From Rhodanobacteraceae bacterium (GTDB lineage Bacteria > Pseudomonadota > Gammaproteobacteria > Xanthomonadales > Rhodanobacteraceae): DNA of 64,000 nt. A program made the translations under genes and the position numbers. Location: contig CP126120.1 of assembly GCA_030123585.1 (NCBI GenBank), forward strand, positions 2,791,001 to 2,855,000, given 5' to 3'. This document shows positions 36,575 to 46,447 of the stretch, piece by piece. The notes under the pieces were generated by a model. It was not told the origin of the DNA. It did not search any database and saw only the letters and a program-made list of their open reading frames with translations. The first letter of the stretch is position 1, and each line of letters opens with the position of its first letter.

Positions 36575-37758
36575 ACGCACGGCGTCCATCGCTCGACATC
36601 GCGGTTGCGGGCGGCGGCATGGTCGGCGCCGCCTGCGCGCTGGCGCTGGCACGGCGCGGCTTCGCGGTGGCGTTGCTGGAAGCGCGCGAACCGCAGGCGT
36701 GGCAGGCGGGCGAACCCGAAGACCTGCGCGTGATCGCGCTGGCGCCATCCGCCGCGCGCCTGCTGGACGAACTCGGCGTGTGGCACGGCATCGAGGCCGC
36801 GCGCGTGTCGCCGTATGCCCACATGCGAGTGTGGGATGCGGCGTCCGGCGCCGAACTCGCGTTCAATGCGACCCGCATGGGACGCGCGCAACTGGGCTGG
36901 ATCGTCGAGAACAAGCTGGTCGCGTGGACGCTGTGGAATGCGCTGGAAGCCGCCGGCGTGCGCCGCATGTGCCCCGCGCAGGTCGAGTCGTTCACGCAGC
37001 GCGACGATCGGGTGGTGCTCGATCTCGCGGACGGCGAACCCCTGTCCGCCGCGTTGCTGGTGATCGCCGATGGCGCGGGTTCGCGCTTGCGCGAGCAGGC
37101 CGGCATCGCGGCGCACGGGCGCGACTATCACCAGCGCGCGGTGGTGGCGCACGTCGCCACCGAACGCGCGCACGGGCACACCGCGTGGCAGCGCTTCACG
37201 CAGGAAGGCCCGATCGCGCTGCTGCCGCTCGCGGATGACCGCAGCTCGATCGTGTGGTCGCTGCCGGAAGCGCGCGCGCGCGAAATGCTGGCGCTGGACG
37301 ATGCGGCGTTTTGCGAGGCGGTCGGCTTCGCGTCGGATTTTCGTCTGGGCCGGATCATGTCAACCACGCCGCGCGCATCGTTCCCGCTGCGCCTGCAGGT
37401 CGCCGAGCGTTTCGCCGCCGACCGCTGCGTGTTGCTGGGCGATGCCGCGCATGCGGTGCACCCGTTGGCCGGGCAGGGTGCGAACCTTGGCCTGCGCGAC
37501 GTGGCGGAACTCGCCGCGGTGCTGGGCGAAGCACGCGACGCCGGACGCGATTTCACCGCGGCGCACGTGTTGCAGCGCTACGCACGCCGGCGGCGTTCAG
37601 CCGGCACGCTGGACGCGCGCGCGTTCGATGCGATCGAACGGATGTTCGCGAGGCATTCGCCCGCGTGGGCTGCGCTGCGCGGCTTCGGCTTACGCACTGT
37701 GGACACGCTTGAACCATTGAAGCGACATTTGTCGGCGCACGCCGCCGGTACACATTGA
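36571..37758 (+). CDS. ubiI: UbiI/UbiF-type ubiquinone biosynthesis hydroxylase
   Basis: The 395-residue paralogue of the preceding protein has IAVAGGGMVGAACALALARRGF, DLRVIALAPSAARLL, IADGAGSRLREQAGI and VLLGDAAHAVHPLAGQGANLGLRDVAEL. Which ring position it acts on (C5 or another) cannot be decided from sequence alone; the position after ubiH suggests UbiI. The start is GTG 36571, overlapping the ubiH stop (GTGA). Confidence 0.85.
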   Translation: MNARRPSLDIAVAGGGMVGAACALALARRGFAVALLEAREPQAWQAGEPEDLRVIALAPSAARLLDELGVWHGIEAARVSPYAHMRVWDAASGAELAFNATRMGRAQLGWIVENKLVAWTLWNALEAAGVRRMCPAQVESFTQRDDRVVLDLADGEPLSAALLVIADGAGSRLREQAGIAAHGRDYHQRAVVAHVATERAHGHTAWQRFTQEGPIALLPLADDRSSIVWSLPEARAREMLALDDAAFCEAVGFASDFRLGRIMSTTPRASFPLRLQVAERFAADRCVLLGDAAHAVHPLAGQGANLGLRDVAELAAVLGEARDAGRDFTAAHVLQRYARRRRSAGTLDARAFDAIERMFARHSPAWAALRGFGLRTVDTLEPLKRHLSAHAAGTH

Positions 37759-37770
37759 GAGGTGACGATC

Positions 37771-38565
37771 ATGCGCAAGACGAGCTTCGCGTTGGTACTG
37801 GCACTCGGCTTTGCTTCGCTCGCGCACGCGGCGATGCGCACGCAAACCGTCGCTTACAGCGTCGACGGCAAGGCCATGCAGGGCGTGCTGGTGTGGGACG
37901 ACGCGGTCAAGGCGCCGCGGCCCGGCCTGCTGATGGTGCCCGACTGGACCGGGATCAATCCGGTCAACATCGATTTCGCCAAGTCCATCGCCGGCAAGGA
38001 CTACGTGATCTTCATGGGCGACATGTACGGCAAGGACCTGCGGCCGAAGGACAACCAGGAAGCGGAGGCCGCCGTGAAGCCGCTGTTGTCCGACCGGCCG
38101 CTGCTGCGCAAGCGGGGGAACGCAGCGTTCGATGAATTGAAGGCACTGGCGGCGAAACATGCGGCGCCGATCGATGCGTCGAAGCTCGCGGCGATCGGCT
38201 TCTGCTTCGGCGGCACCTCGGTGCTGGATCTCGCGCGCAGCGGCGCCAACGTCGCGGCGGTGGTGAGTTTCCACGGCGGCTTGTCCACCGACGATCCGGC
38301 GCTGGCGAAACACATCAAGGCGTGGGTGCTGGCGATGAACGGCGGCGATGACCGCGGCACCATGCCGGATGCGCCAGCCTTCATGCAGGAAATGCAGCAG
38401 AGTCCCGCGCCGTGGCAGTTCGTGGTTTACGGCGGCGCGGTGCATTGCTTTGCCGAGCCGCAGGCGCATTCGCCGCCGGGCTGCGTGTACGACCCGCCGG
38501 TCGCGAAGCGCGCCTTCGCGCAGATGCACGCGTGGCTGGATGAAGCGTTTGCCGGAAAAAATTGA
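37771..38565 (+). CDS. Secreted dienelactone-hydrolase-family protein
   Basis: The 264-residue protein has a signal peptide ending near LAHA (about residue 20) and an alpha/beta-hydrolase domain. The nucleophile is Cys in AIGFCFGGTSVLDLA, and a catalytic His is likely in GGAVHCFAEP. Exported DLH-type enzymes usually have unknown substrates, so dienelactone cleavage should not be assumed. It starts 12 bp after ubiI and is probably in the same transcript. Confidence 0.87.
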   Translation: MRKTSFALVLALGFASLAHAAMRTQTVAYSVDGKAMQGVLVWDDAVKAPRPGLLMVPDWTGINPVNIDFAKSIAGKDYVIFMGDMYGKDLRPKDNQEAEAAVKPLLSDRPLLRKRGNAAFDELKALAAKHAAPIDASKLAAIGFCFGGTSVLDLARSGANVAAVVSFHGGLSTDDPALAKHIKAWVLAMNGGDDRGTMPDAPAFMQEMQQSPAPWQFVVYGGAVHCFAEPQAHSPPGCVYDPPVAKRAFAQMHAWLDEAFAGKN

Positions 38566-38568
38566 ACC

Positions 38569-38693
38569 CCTCTCCCTTCGGGAGAGGGCAGGGGTGAGGG
38601 TACGAGTTCGCGTTGAGACACGAGAGCGGCTTGACGCGAGTGCGAACCCTCACCCGGCGCTTCGCGCCACCCTCTCCCAAAGAGAGAGGGTTT
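38569..38693. repeat. CCCTCTCCC palindromes between DLH and polyprenyl synthase
   Basis: CCCTCTCCCTTCGGGAGAGGG (two 9-base arms around three bases) at 38569 is mirrored by CCCTCTCCCAAAGAGAGAGGG at 38670. CCTCACCCGGCGCTTCGCGCC and GGGGTGAGGG lie between them. This is the largest copy of the family seen at 1981 and 12511. It separates two convergent genes. Confidence 0.7.
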
Positions 38694-38695
38694 AC

Positions 38696-39703
38696 TCAAC
38701 TCGTGCGGTTCACCGCGTAATCCGCCAGTCCCGCCAGCACGTCGCGGTATTCCGACGCCGGCAGCGTGGCGAGTGCCGCGTGGGCGGCATCGGCGTGCGA
38801 CTGCGCGCGCGCGCGGGTGCGTTCCAGCGCGCCCGAATCGCGGATCGCGGCGACGATCACGTCCAGTGCGGCGAGGCGCCGGGTGGTGATCGCGTTGCGC
38901 AGCAGTTCGGCCTGCATCGGCGTGGAGCGCTGGATCGCGTAGATCAGCGGCAGCGTCGGCTTGCCCTCGGCGAGGTCGCCGCCGATGTTCTTGCCGAGGG
39001 TGTCGGCGTCGGAAACGTAATCGAGCAGGTCGTCGGCGATCTGGAACGCGGCGCCGAGCTGCATGCCGTAATGGCGCAGCGCGAGGCATTGTGCTTCCGG
39101 CAGCCCGGCCAGCACGCCGCCGAGTTGCGTCGCGGCCGCGAACAGCACCGCGGTCTTGCGCTCGATCACCTGCATGTACGCGGCTTCGGTAGCGTCGGCC
39201 TTGCCGATGTTGAGCAGTTGCAGCACCTCGCCTTCGGCGATCGAGTTGGTGGTGTCGGCGAGGATCCGCATCACCTGCATGCGGTCGAGTTCCACCATCA
39301 TCTGGAACGCGCGCGAATACAGGAAATCGCCGACCAGCACGCTGGCGGCGTTGCCCCACGCGGCATTGGCGGTCTTGCGCCCGCGCCTCAAGTCGGATTC
39401 GTCGACCACGTCGTCGTGCAGCAAGGTCGCGGTATGGATGAACTCGATCACCGCCGCGAGTTCGATGTGGTCGCGGCCGGCATAGCCCGCCGCGTGCGCG
39501 GCCAGCACGTGCAGCATCGGGCGCAGCCGCTTGCCGCCGCCGCCCACGATGTGCTCGCCGATCGCGTTGATCAGCACCACGTCCGAATGCAGGCGCTGGC
39601 GGATCATCCGGTCCACCGCGCGCATGTCGGGCGCGGCGAGCTCGCGCGCCGTGACGAAGGCGTTGGCGAGTTCCGGGGGCAGGGCGGGTGAGGCGTGGTT
39701 CAT
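38696..39703 (-). CDS. ispB: Polyprenyl (octaprenyl-type) diphosphate synthase
   Basis: The 335-residue trans-prenyltransferase has GGGGKRLRPMLHVLAA, the first Asp-rich motif LLHDDVVDESDLRRG and the second IADDLLDYVSD, with GKNIGGDLAEGKPTLPLIYA. It makes the long isoprenoid tail of ubiquinone. Chain length is inferred from the family. The start at 39703 (MNHASPALPPELANAF) follows the usual length. Confidence 0.93.
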   Translation of the reverse strand: MNHASPALPPELANAFVTARELAAPDMRAVDRMIRQRLHSDVVLINAIGEHIVGGGGKRLRPMLHVLAAHAAGYAGRDHIELAAVIEFIHTATLLHDDVVDESDLRRGRKTANAAWGNAASVLVGDFLYSRAFQMMVELDRMQVMRILADTTNSIAEGEVLQLLNIGKADATEAAYMQVIERKTAVLFAAATQLGGVLAGLPEAQCLALRHYGMQLGAAFQIADDLLDYVSDADTLGKNIGGDLAEGKPTLPLIYAIQRSTPMQAELLRNAITTRRLAALDVIVAAIRDSGALERTRARAQSHADAAHAALATLPASEYRDVLAGLADYAVNRTS

Positions 39704-39866
39704 GAACGTCCGTGACGCGGCGGGTCGCCGGTTCAAGCGGGCGATTATAGTGCGTCGCAGCAAAGCGACGGCGGATGCCTACACGCCGCGGCGAAGTGGA
39801 CCGGCAGATGCTGCGGGGTGCTGCTAGCATGCTGGGTCCGGTCGTTTTCCCATCGAGGGTTCGCAC

Positions 39867-40352
39867 ATGGCACGCGGCGTCAACAAGGTCATTCTGGTCG
39901 GCAACCTGGGCGCAGACCCGGAGACGCGCTACAGCGCGTCCGGCACGGCGATGTGCACGATCCGGATCGCCACCACCGACAGCTGGAAGGACAAGCAGAC
40001 CGGCGAAAAACAGGAACGCACCGAGTGGCATCGCATCAAGTTCTTCGGGCGGCTGGCCGAGATCGCCGGCGAGTACCTGAAGAAGGGCCAGCAGGTGTAC
40101 ATCGAGGGCTCGCTGCGCACCGACAAGTACACCGACAAGGAAGGCGTCGAGCGCTACACCACCGACGTCATCGCCAACGAGATGCAGATGCTGGGGGGAC
40201 GGGGCGAAGGCGGTGGCGGCCGTGGCGAGGGCGGCGGTTATCCGCCACGCCCGCCGCAAGGCCGTCCGGCCGGTGCGCCGTCGGGCGGTGGCCGTCCTTC
40301 CGCGCCGCCGCAGGACAACGGCGGGTTCGAGGACGACGACATACCGTTCTGA
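39867..40352 (+). CDS. ssb: Single-stranded DNA-binding protein
   Basis: The 161-residue protein has an N-terminal OB fold ([26 protein letters not shown] when read in two parts, then [22 protein letters not shown]), a Gly/Pro/Arg-rich linker (about 113-150), and the acidic protein-docking tip EDDDIPF at the C-terminus. It protects single strands in replication and repair. Confidence 0.97.
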   Translation: MARGVNKVILVGNLGADPETRYSASGTAMCTIRIATTDSWKDKQTGEKQERTEWHRIKFFGRLAEIAGEYLKKGQQVYIEGSLRTDKYTDKEGVERYTTDVIANEMQMLGGRGEGGGGRGEGGGYPPRPPQGRPAGAPSGGGRPSAPPQDNGGFEDDDIPF

Positions 40353-40387
40353 GTTCTACCAACAGGTTGTTTGTGTCGCTTGATGAA

Positions 40388-40417
40388 AGAGCCCGCATAT
40401 TTGCGGGCTCTCTTTTG
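40388..40417 (+). terminator. Intrinsic terminator after ssb
   Basis: AGAGCCCGCA and TGCGGGCTCT form a perfect 10-bp stem with a TATT loop, followed by CTTTTG. It lies 35 bp after the ssb stop. Confidence 0.92.
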
Positions 40418-40481
40418 TTACGGCTTTGCGATCACAAAACTCGGCTCTCGTGTTCGTTTCCCACCACGGGCTCGCCGGCTT

Positions 40482-42941
40482 TCAGAAGCCCCGCGCTGCG
40501 TTGTTGATCATGGCGTGTCCCGAGGCTGTCGTCTCTGCTGGCGGCGGAAACGACGGTGGCGCGTCGGCGGGATCACTGGCCCACGCTTTGTCAGGCTTCG
40601 CACCGAGCGTGAAGTGCAACGCGCCGCCGTGCAGCGCAAAGGATTCCGGCAGCCACGGCTTGCGCCACGGTTGGCCGTCCAGCGTCAGCGCATGCAGATA
40701 CAGGTTGTCGCGGCTTGCATCCGGTGCTTCGATGGTTACGTCGCCGCCCGGGCGATGGATCACCGCGCGCACAAACAACGGACTGCCCAGCAGCAATTCG
40801 GCGCGTCCCGGAATCGCCGGATACAGGCCCAATGCCGCCCACACGTACCACGACGACATTTCGCCGAGATCGTCATTGCCGGGAATGCCGTCGGGCGCGT
40901 TTTTCCAGATGGTGTCGAGCACCACGCGTACCGCCTTCTGCGTCTGCCACGGCTGTCCGGCGAAGTCGTACAGCCATGGCGTACCGATCGACGGTTCGTT
41001 GTTCAATTCCGGATGCAGCGGGCCCGCATTGGTCAGCGTCCAGTTGCCATGCTTGTCATGGAAGAATGCGTCCAGCCGCGCGGTGGCCTTGGTGCGGCCG
41101 CCCAGAGCATCGAACAGGCCGTGCACGTCGAACGGCACCATCCACAGGTATTGCGCGGCCGTGCCCTCGACGAAGCCGTCATCGGTGGAAGGCGTGAACG
41201 GGGGCCATGAACCGTCGGCGTTGCGGTTCTGGATGTAACCGCCGTCCGCGGTCGCGTGCGCGTTGAACAGGTTGCGCCAGTAGCCGGCGCGGGTCAGGAA
41301 CAGCGAACGACCGGCTTCGTCGCCAACCGCGCCGGCGAGTTGCGACAACGCGAAATCGGCGGTGGCATCTTCCAGTGTTTCGCCGGCGCCGCCCCACGCG
41401 TGCGACTTCGCAGCGATGTAGTGCAGCTTCATCCACTGGTCGAGCGAGGGGCGTTCACCGACGCACTCGACATTGCAGCCCGCGTCGCTCAAATCGTTCG
41501 CGCTGACATGGGTGGCTGCGTATTTCAGCGAAGCGTAGGCATCGTGCAGGTCGAAATCGCGGCCGCCGAAAGCGTAGATGCCCGCGAGCGCAGGCACGGA
41601 AGGATCGCCGGCCATCACGTGCGTGCCGCCGGATTCGTGCGTCCAGCGATCCCATTCGCCGTGGTTCTGGCGCGCCTGGTTGTACAGCGATTGCGCGATG
41701 TCACTGCCGACCTTCGGCATCAGCCAGGTCACGAGTTGCAGTTGCGAGCGGTACACGTCCCAGCCGGAAAAATTCGCGTACTGGATTTTCTGCGGGCCCT
41801 CGACGCGATGGACTTTCTGGTCGAAACCGCGGTATTCGCCATTGGTGTCGCTGAGCGTGGTCGGTTGCAGCAGCACGTGGTACAGCGCGGTGTAGAACGT
41901 GGTGCGCTGGTCCGGCGTGCCGCCCTCGATCGCGATTTTCCCAAGCGCCGTGTTCCAGTCCGCGTTCGCACGCTCGCGCACCCGCGCAAGCATGGTGCCC
42001 GCCGGAATTTCGGCGACGAGGTTGGCATGCGCATTGGCGAGGCTGACGTAGGAAATGCCCACGCGCACCGAGACGCCGTTGCCCGGTGCAAAGCCGATCC
42101 ATGCTCCGGAGCCTTTGCCTGTTGGCGGGAAACCCTTTGCGCCATAACCGGTACCGCCGTGCGCTGATGTGCCGCCCCGGTGCACGCTTGCGTCGTGCCA
42201 AGTGCCGGTCGTGGCAAACGGCTGGTCGAACTGCGCCACGAAATACAGCGTGTAGTAGCTGCGGCGGTCGGCCTTCGACAAATAGCCGCAGAAATTGCCG
42301 CTGGTGACCGCGCCGCTGACGGTTCGGGTCTTGCGGTCGATCGTGATCGACGCATCGCTGCTGCCGACTTCCGAATCCGAAGCGCGTATCAGCAGGTTGG
42401 CAGGCTTGTTTTTCGGAAATGCGAAGCGGGCGATGCCGCTGCGCAGCGCGGCAGCGAGTTCGACGGACACGCCGTTGGCGAGTTTGACGCGATAGTCGCC
42501 GGGCGCCGCGTGTTCATCGGCGTGCGAGAAGTCGCTCGCGTAGGTCGCGTCGGATGCATCGCCTGAAGGTGAGCTCGTGACGGGAATCGTGACAGGCATG
42601 AACGGAATGTCGCCGCTGGCGCCGGCGCAGCCGGTGCCCGACAGGTGCGTCAGGCTGAAGCCGCGGATGCGTGTCGCGTCATACTGGTAGCCGCCCGGTG
42701 CGGCGGTGCGGTCGTGTTTGCCCCTGGTATTTTCGGGACTCCATTGCAGCATCCCGAACGGCAAGCTGGCGCCCGGAAAGGTGTTGCCGCCGTTGCGGCT
42801 GCCGATCAGCGGATTGACCGCGTCGGCCGGCGTTGTTGTTGTCTGTGCAGGCGCGGCTGCGCAGCAAAGCGCCAATGCCAGCGTCACCGCGATGCACCTG
42901 CCGTGACGCATCGCGTGAAGGAAACGGCTCGCGCGGCTCAT
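40482..42941 (-). CDS. GH92-family exo-alpha-mannosidase (first copy)
   Basis: The 819-residue protein has a signal peptide (about 1-32) followed by the GH92 N-terminal domain (VNPLIGSRNGGNTFPGASLP, GFSLTHLSGTGCAG) and the helical catalytic domain (SGWDVYRSQLQLVTWL, HPELNNEPSIGTPWLYDF, GNDDLGEMSSWYVWAALGLY). GH92 enzymes remove terminal mannose with inversion and calcium. Linkage specificity cannot be read from sequence. It is the last gene of a four-gene operon, overlapping the isomerase stop by four bases. Confidence 0.93.
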   Translation of the reverse strand: MSRASRFLHAMRHGRCIAVTLALALCCAAAPAQTTTTPADAVNPLIGSRNGGNTFPGASLPFGMLQWSPENTRGKHDRTAAPGGYQYDATRIRGFSLTHLSGTGCAGASGDIPFMPVTIPVTSSPSGDASDATYASDFSHADEHAAPGDYRVKLANGVSVELAAALRSGIARFAFPKNKPANLLIRASDSEVGSSDASITIDRKTRTVSGAVTSGNFCGYLSKADRRSYYTLYFVAQFDQPFATTGTWHDASVHRGGTSAHGGTGYGAKGFPPTGKGSGAWIGFAPGNGVSVRVGISYVSLANAHANLVAEIPAGTMLARVRERANADWNTALGKIAIEGGTPDQRTTFYTALYHVLLQPTTLSDTNGEYRGFDQKVHRVEGPQKIQYANFSGWDVYRSQLQLVTWLMPKVGSDIAQSLYNQARQNHGEWDRWTHESGGTHVMAGDPSVPALAGIYAFGGRDFDLHDAYASLKYAATHVSANDLSDAGCNVECVGERPSLDQWMKLHYIAAKSHAWGGAGETLEDATADFALSQLAGAVGDEAGRSLFLTRAGYWRNLFNAHATADGGYIQNRNADGSWPPFTPSTDDGFVEGTAAQYLWMVPFDVHGLFDALGGRTKATARLDAFFHDKHGNWTLTNAGPLHPELNNEPSIGTPWLYDFAGQPWQTQKAVRVVLDTIWKNAPDGIPGNDDLGEMSSWYVWAALGLYPAIPGRAELLLGSPLFVRAVIHRPGGDVTIEAPDASRDNLYLHALTLDGQPWRKPWLPESFALHGGALHFTLGAKPDKAWASDPADAPPSFPPPAETTASGHAMINNAARGF

Positions 42942-44149
42942 GACAAATTCCCGCTTGCGTCATTCGACGCGCCCACCACATTGAGCACTTCGTAGCATGC
43001 GCCCATGTTGTGGTAGTCGGTCTTGCCGGCGTCGCTTTTCTCGTCGCTGTACTTGCGCCCGTCGCGGGTGAGGATGCGATACCAGCCGCCGTAGCGGTGA
43101 TCGACGAAGTGCGTCCACGCGTATTCCCACAGGCGCCGATACCAATCCCAGTATTTTTCTTCGCCGGTGCGATCCGCCAGCAACGCCGCGCAGGCCAGTG
43201 ATTCGGCCTGCACCCAGTGGTACTTGTCGTCGTCGCAAATCGAACCGTCGGGTGCGAAGCCGTAGCACAGCCCGCCGTATTCGTGGTCCCAGGCGCGCGC
43301 GACCGCGGTGTCGAACAGGTGTCGCGCGGTCGGCAGCAGCCATTCGTCATCGCGATGCCGGCTCATGATCAGCAGCAGCTTGGCCCACTCGGTCTGATGG
43401 CCGGGCTGGAAACCCCACGGGCGAAACAGATCCTTCGGGTTGTCCTTGTGGTAGTCCCAGTCGATGTTCCAGTGTTCGTCGTAGTGCTCCCACACCAGAC
43501 TGCCGGCCTTCGCGGCTTGCCGGCGCGTCATGTTGTCCGCGAGCGTGTACGCGCGATCGAGCCAGCGCTGCTCGTGGCTGGCTTCGAATGCGGTCAGCAT
43601 CGCCTCGCACATGTGCATGTTGGCGTTCTGGCCGCGGTAATTGGAAAAGTTCCAGTTCGCGTCGGCTTCGTCGCGGTACAGGCCGGCCGCGGCGTCCCAG
43701 TAGCGTTGCTCCAGCAGCTTCCAGTGTTCGTCCATCCACGCGGCGGCCTCGCCGATGCCGGCCATGCGCGCCTGTGCGTAGGCTACCAGCACGAAGGCGG
43801 CGCCGTAGCAGTGATGGGTGGTGTCTTCGGGCTTGCCGTCGCACAGCATCCACGCGTAACCACCGGTCGCGGGATTGCGGTGTGCGTCGCGGATGAAGGT
43901 GACGCAGTGGCGCGCGCCGTCGAAGTATTCGGCCCCGCCGAAGTGGCGCGCATACATCGCGTAGTCGAATACGAAGCGCGCGCTGCTGACGAGGTGCCGG
44001 TGCACGCGGTCGTAGATCGTGCCGTCGTCCTTGTAGTAGTGGAAGCAGCCCCCGGCCGGATCGAGGCAGTGCGGGTGGTAGAACGCCATCGTGTCGCGGA
44101 TGTGCTGGCGCAGGAACGCGGGTGAACGGAAATCGGGCAAGTCGGTCAT
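42938..44149 (-). CDS. AGE-family isomerase, probably mannose isomerase
   Basis: The 403-residue alpha/alpha-barrel protein matches the N-acylglucosamine 2-epimerase superfamily. It has HRHLVSSARFVFDYAMYARH, HHCYGAAFVLVAYAQARMAG, NANMHMCEAMLTAFEAS, FQPGHQTEWAKLLLIM and KYHWVQAESLACAALL, which place the catalytic His residues. Between two alpha-mannosidases, a sugar transporter and a fructokinase-like gene, mannose-to-fructose isomerisation is the most likely activity. Epimerase activity on other sugars is the alternative. It overlaps both neighbours by four bases. Confidence 0.85.
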   Translation of the reverse strand: MTDLPDFRSPAFLRQHIRDTMAFYHPHCLDPAGGCFHYYKDDGTIYDRVHRHLVSSARFVFDYAMYARHFGGAEYFDGARHCVTFIRDAHRNPATGGYAWMLCDGKPEDTTHHCYGAAFVLVAYAQARMAGIGEAAAWMDEHWKLLEQRYWDAAAGLYRDEADANWNFSNYRGQNANMHMCEAMLTAFEASHEQRWLDRAYTLADNMTRRQAAKAGSLVWEHYDEHWNIDWDYHKDNPKDLFRPWGFQPGHQTEWAKLLLIMSRHRDDEWLLPTARHLFDTAVARAWDHEYGGLCYGFAPDGSICDDDKYHWVQAESLACAALLADRTGEEKYWDWYRRLWEYAWTHFVDHRYGGWYRILTRDGRKYSDEKSDAGKTDYHNMGACYEVLNVVGASNDASGNLS

Positions 44150-45117
44150 GCGTGCGACTCCAGAAACGCTTCAACCTCGGCGCGCGACGGCATCGCGGCG
44201 AACGAGCCGGCGCGGGTCACGGCGAGCGCGCCGCAGGTGGCGCCGAAGCGCAACAGTTGGTCGAGCGCATCGCGTCCATCCACGAACGCCGTCAACGCTG
44301 CGGCGTCGAGGCCGGTTTCGGCGAACCGGTACAGGCAACCCGCCGTGAACGCATCGCCGGCACCGGTGGTGTCGATGGCCTGCACGGCAAACGCGGGGCG
44401 CTCGCCGCGCGCCCGCGGCGTGAACCAGCGCAGCGCGCGTGCGCCATCGGTGACGATCACGAGCCTCGCGTTGCCCGACCACAGTCGTTGCCATGCGGCA
44501 TCCTCGCTGCCGGTCGACGCCGCGAGAAAGGCGAGTTCCTCCGCGCTCACTTTCACGAAGTCGGCCAGCGCGAGCGCGCGCCAGATCGTCGGTGCGGGAT
44601 CCTCATCGCGCGGCCACAGCGCAAGGCGCAGGTTCGTGTCGAAGCTGACCAGCGCACCGGCGGTGCGCGCGTGGCGCATGCCCGCCAGCGTGGTATCCGC
44701 GATCGCGGGTTCGGTCAGGCTGCACGAGCCGGCGTGGAAAATGTTCCCTGCAGCGAAGATCGACGGATCGAAATCGCCATCGCGGAACAACAGGTCGGCC
44801 GCGGGCGGACGGTAGAAACTGAAGTCGCGTTCGCCATCCACCGCATGCGACACGAAGGCGAGCGCGGTATGGGCCGCATCGGTTCGCCGTGTGTAGCCGG
44901 TGTCCACGCCGGCGGCGGCCAGTTCGCGCAGCAGCAGGTCGCCGAACAGGTCGCGGGCGAACATCCCGACGAACGCCGCGCGCCCGCCCAGCCGCGCGAT
45001 CGCCACCGCGACGTTGGCGGGTGCACCGCCGGCATGCGCGGTGAACACCGGCGCGGCGCCGGACGGCGTGCCGTGGAAATCGATCAGCGCCTCGCCGAAG
45101 CAGCAGACCGTATTCAT
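44146..45117 (-). CDS. PfkB-family sugar kinase, probably fructokinase
   Basis: The 323-residue ribokinase-family protein has GEALIDFHGTPSG and HAGGAPANVAVAIARLGG near the N-terminus and the catalytic IDTTGAGDAFTAGCLY near residue 250. It most resembles bacterial fructokinases. With the isomerase it would turn imported mannose into fructose-6-phosphate. The start at 45117 overlaps the transporter stop by four bases. Confidence 0.88.
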   Translation of the reverse strand: MNTVCCFGEALIDFHGTPSGAAPVFTAHAGGAPANVAVAIARLGGRAAFVGMFARDLFGDLLLRELAAAGVDTGYTRRTDAAHTALAFVSHAVDGERDFSFYRPPAADLLFRDGDFDPSIFAAGNIFHAGSCSLTEPAIADTTLAGMRHARTAGALVSFDTNLRLALWPRDEDPAPTIWRALALADFVKVSAEELAFLAASTGSEDAAWQRLWSGNARLVIVTDGARALRWFTPRARGERPAFAVQAIDTTGAGDAFTAGCLYRFAETGLDAAALTAFVDGRDALDQLLRFGATCGALAVTRAGSFAAMPSRAEVEAFLESHA

Positions 45118-46382
45118 GCGACGCGCGAACCCTTGAGGCCGTAATAGATGATGTAGAGGTAGCAGAGCATCGGCAGCACGAACGCGTGGTGCACGCCCAC
45201 GTGGTCGGCCAGCGCGCCCTGCACGAGCGGAATCACCGCGCCGCCCACGATCGCCATCACCAGCAGGCTGGAGACCTTGCCGGTGAGCGGGCCGAATTTC
45301 TCGATGCCCAGCGTGAAGATGTTGGGGAACATGATCGAGTTGAACAGGCCGATTGCGACAATGCTTGCCATCGCGACGTGGCCGCGGGTCAGCATGGTGG
45401 TGAGCACCAGCAGCGCCGCGACCGCGGCGTTGAAGGCCAACAGCTTGCGGGTGTCGATGCGCGTCAGCAACGCCGAGCCGATGAACCGCCCGACCATCGC
45501 GCCGCCCCAGTACAGCGACACGAAACCGGCGGCGCGGGCCTCGCTCATGTGCCCGATCTCGGGCAGCGCGAGGTAATTGACCATGAAGCTGCCGATCGAC
45601 ACCTCCGCGCCCACGTACACGAAGATCGCCAGCATCCCCAGCCACACCCGGCGATGTTTCAGGGCGTCGACGAAGCGGTGCCGCGCATCGTCGGCCTCGG
45701 CGGTGTTCTCGAGTTGCGGCAGGTGGAATATCCACACCAGCACCGCCAGCGCGAACAGCACGATCGCGATGCCGATGTACGGCCCCTGCACGCTGTGTGC
45801 CTGCTGCAGCTTGTAGGCCGCCTGCGCGGCGGGCGACAGTTGCGCCAGTTCCGCCGCGCCCAGCACCGCGGTCGAAAGGATCAGGAGCCCGCCCAGCTTC
45901 GGCGCGATGGTGGTGCCCAGCGAGTTCAGCGCCTGCGCCAGGTTCAGCCGGCTGGATGCGCGTTCGGGCGCGCCGAGCAGGCTGATGTACGGATTGGCGG
46001 CGACCTGCAGCAGGGTGATGCCGCTGGCCAGCACGAAGAACGCGAACAGGAACAGCGGGTACGACTGCAGCGTCGCAGCGGGTACGAACAACAACGCACC
46101 GGCACCGGTCACCGCCAGCCCGATGATCAGGCTGGCACGATAGCCCCAGTGCGCCAGCACCTTGCCCGAGGGCAGCGACATCAGGAAATACGCGCCGAAG
46201 AAGGTGGACTGGACCAGCATCACCTGGGCGTAGTTGAGGGTGAACACCGACTTCAGGTGCGGGATCAGCACATCGTTGAGCGCGGTGATGAATCCCCACA
46301 TGAAGAAGATCGAGGTGACCACGACCAGCGCGGTGCGCTGGCTGGCCGTGGTCGCCTGACCGTGTTGCATGCCGTTCGCCAT
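45114..46382 (-). CDS. FucP/GluP-type MFS sugar transporter
   Basis: The 422-residue protein has twelve predicted helices and the FucP-family pattern FFMWGFITALNDVLIPHLKS, STFFGAYFLMSLPSGKVL, ANPYISLLGAPERASSRLNL and GLFNSIMFPNIFTLGI. It should import a hexose by proton symport, here probably mannose. It is the first gene of the minus-strand operon and is divergent from the second GH92 gene across 65 bp. Confidence 0.9.
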   Translation of the reverse strand: MANGMQHGQATTASQRTALVVVTSIFFMWGFITALNDVLIPHLKSVFTLNYAQVMLVQSTFFGAYFLMSLPSGKVLAHWGYRASLIIGLAVTGAGALLFVPAATLQSYPLFLFAFFVLASGITLLQVAANPYISLLGAPERASSRLNLAQALNSLGTTIAPKLGGLLILSTAVLGAAELAQLSPAAQAAYKLQQAHSVQGPYIGIAIVLFALAVLVWIFHLPQLENTAEADDARHRFVDALKHRRVWLGMLAIFVYVGAEVSIGSFMVNYLALPEIGHMSEARAAGFVSLYWGGAMVGRFIGSALLTRIDTRKLLAFNAAVAALLVLTTMLTRGHVAMASIVAIGLFNSIMFPNIFTLGIEKFGPLTGKVSSLLVMAIVGGAVIPLVQGALADHVGVHHAFVLPMLCYLYIIYYGLKGSRVA

Positions 46383-46447
46383 ATGCGTGTCTCCAGCCTG
46401 ACGTGCTAGCTTGCCACAGTTCCGCCGCCGCCCTTGGAGGTTCGATC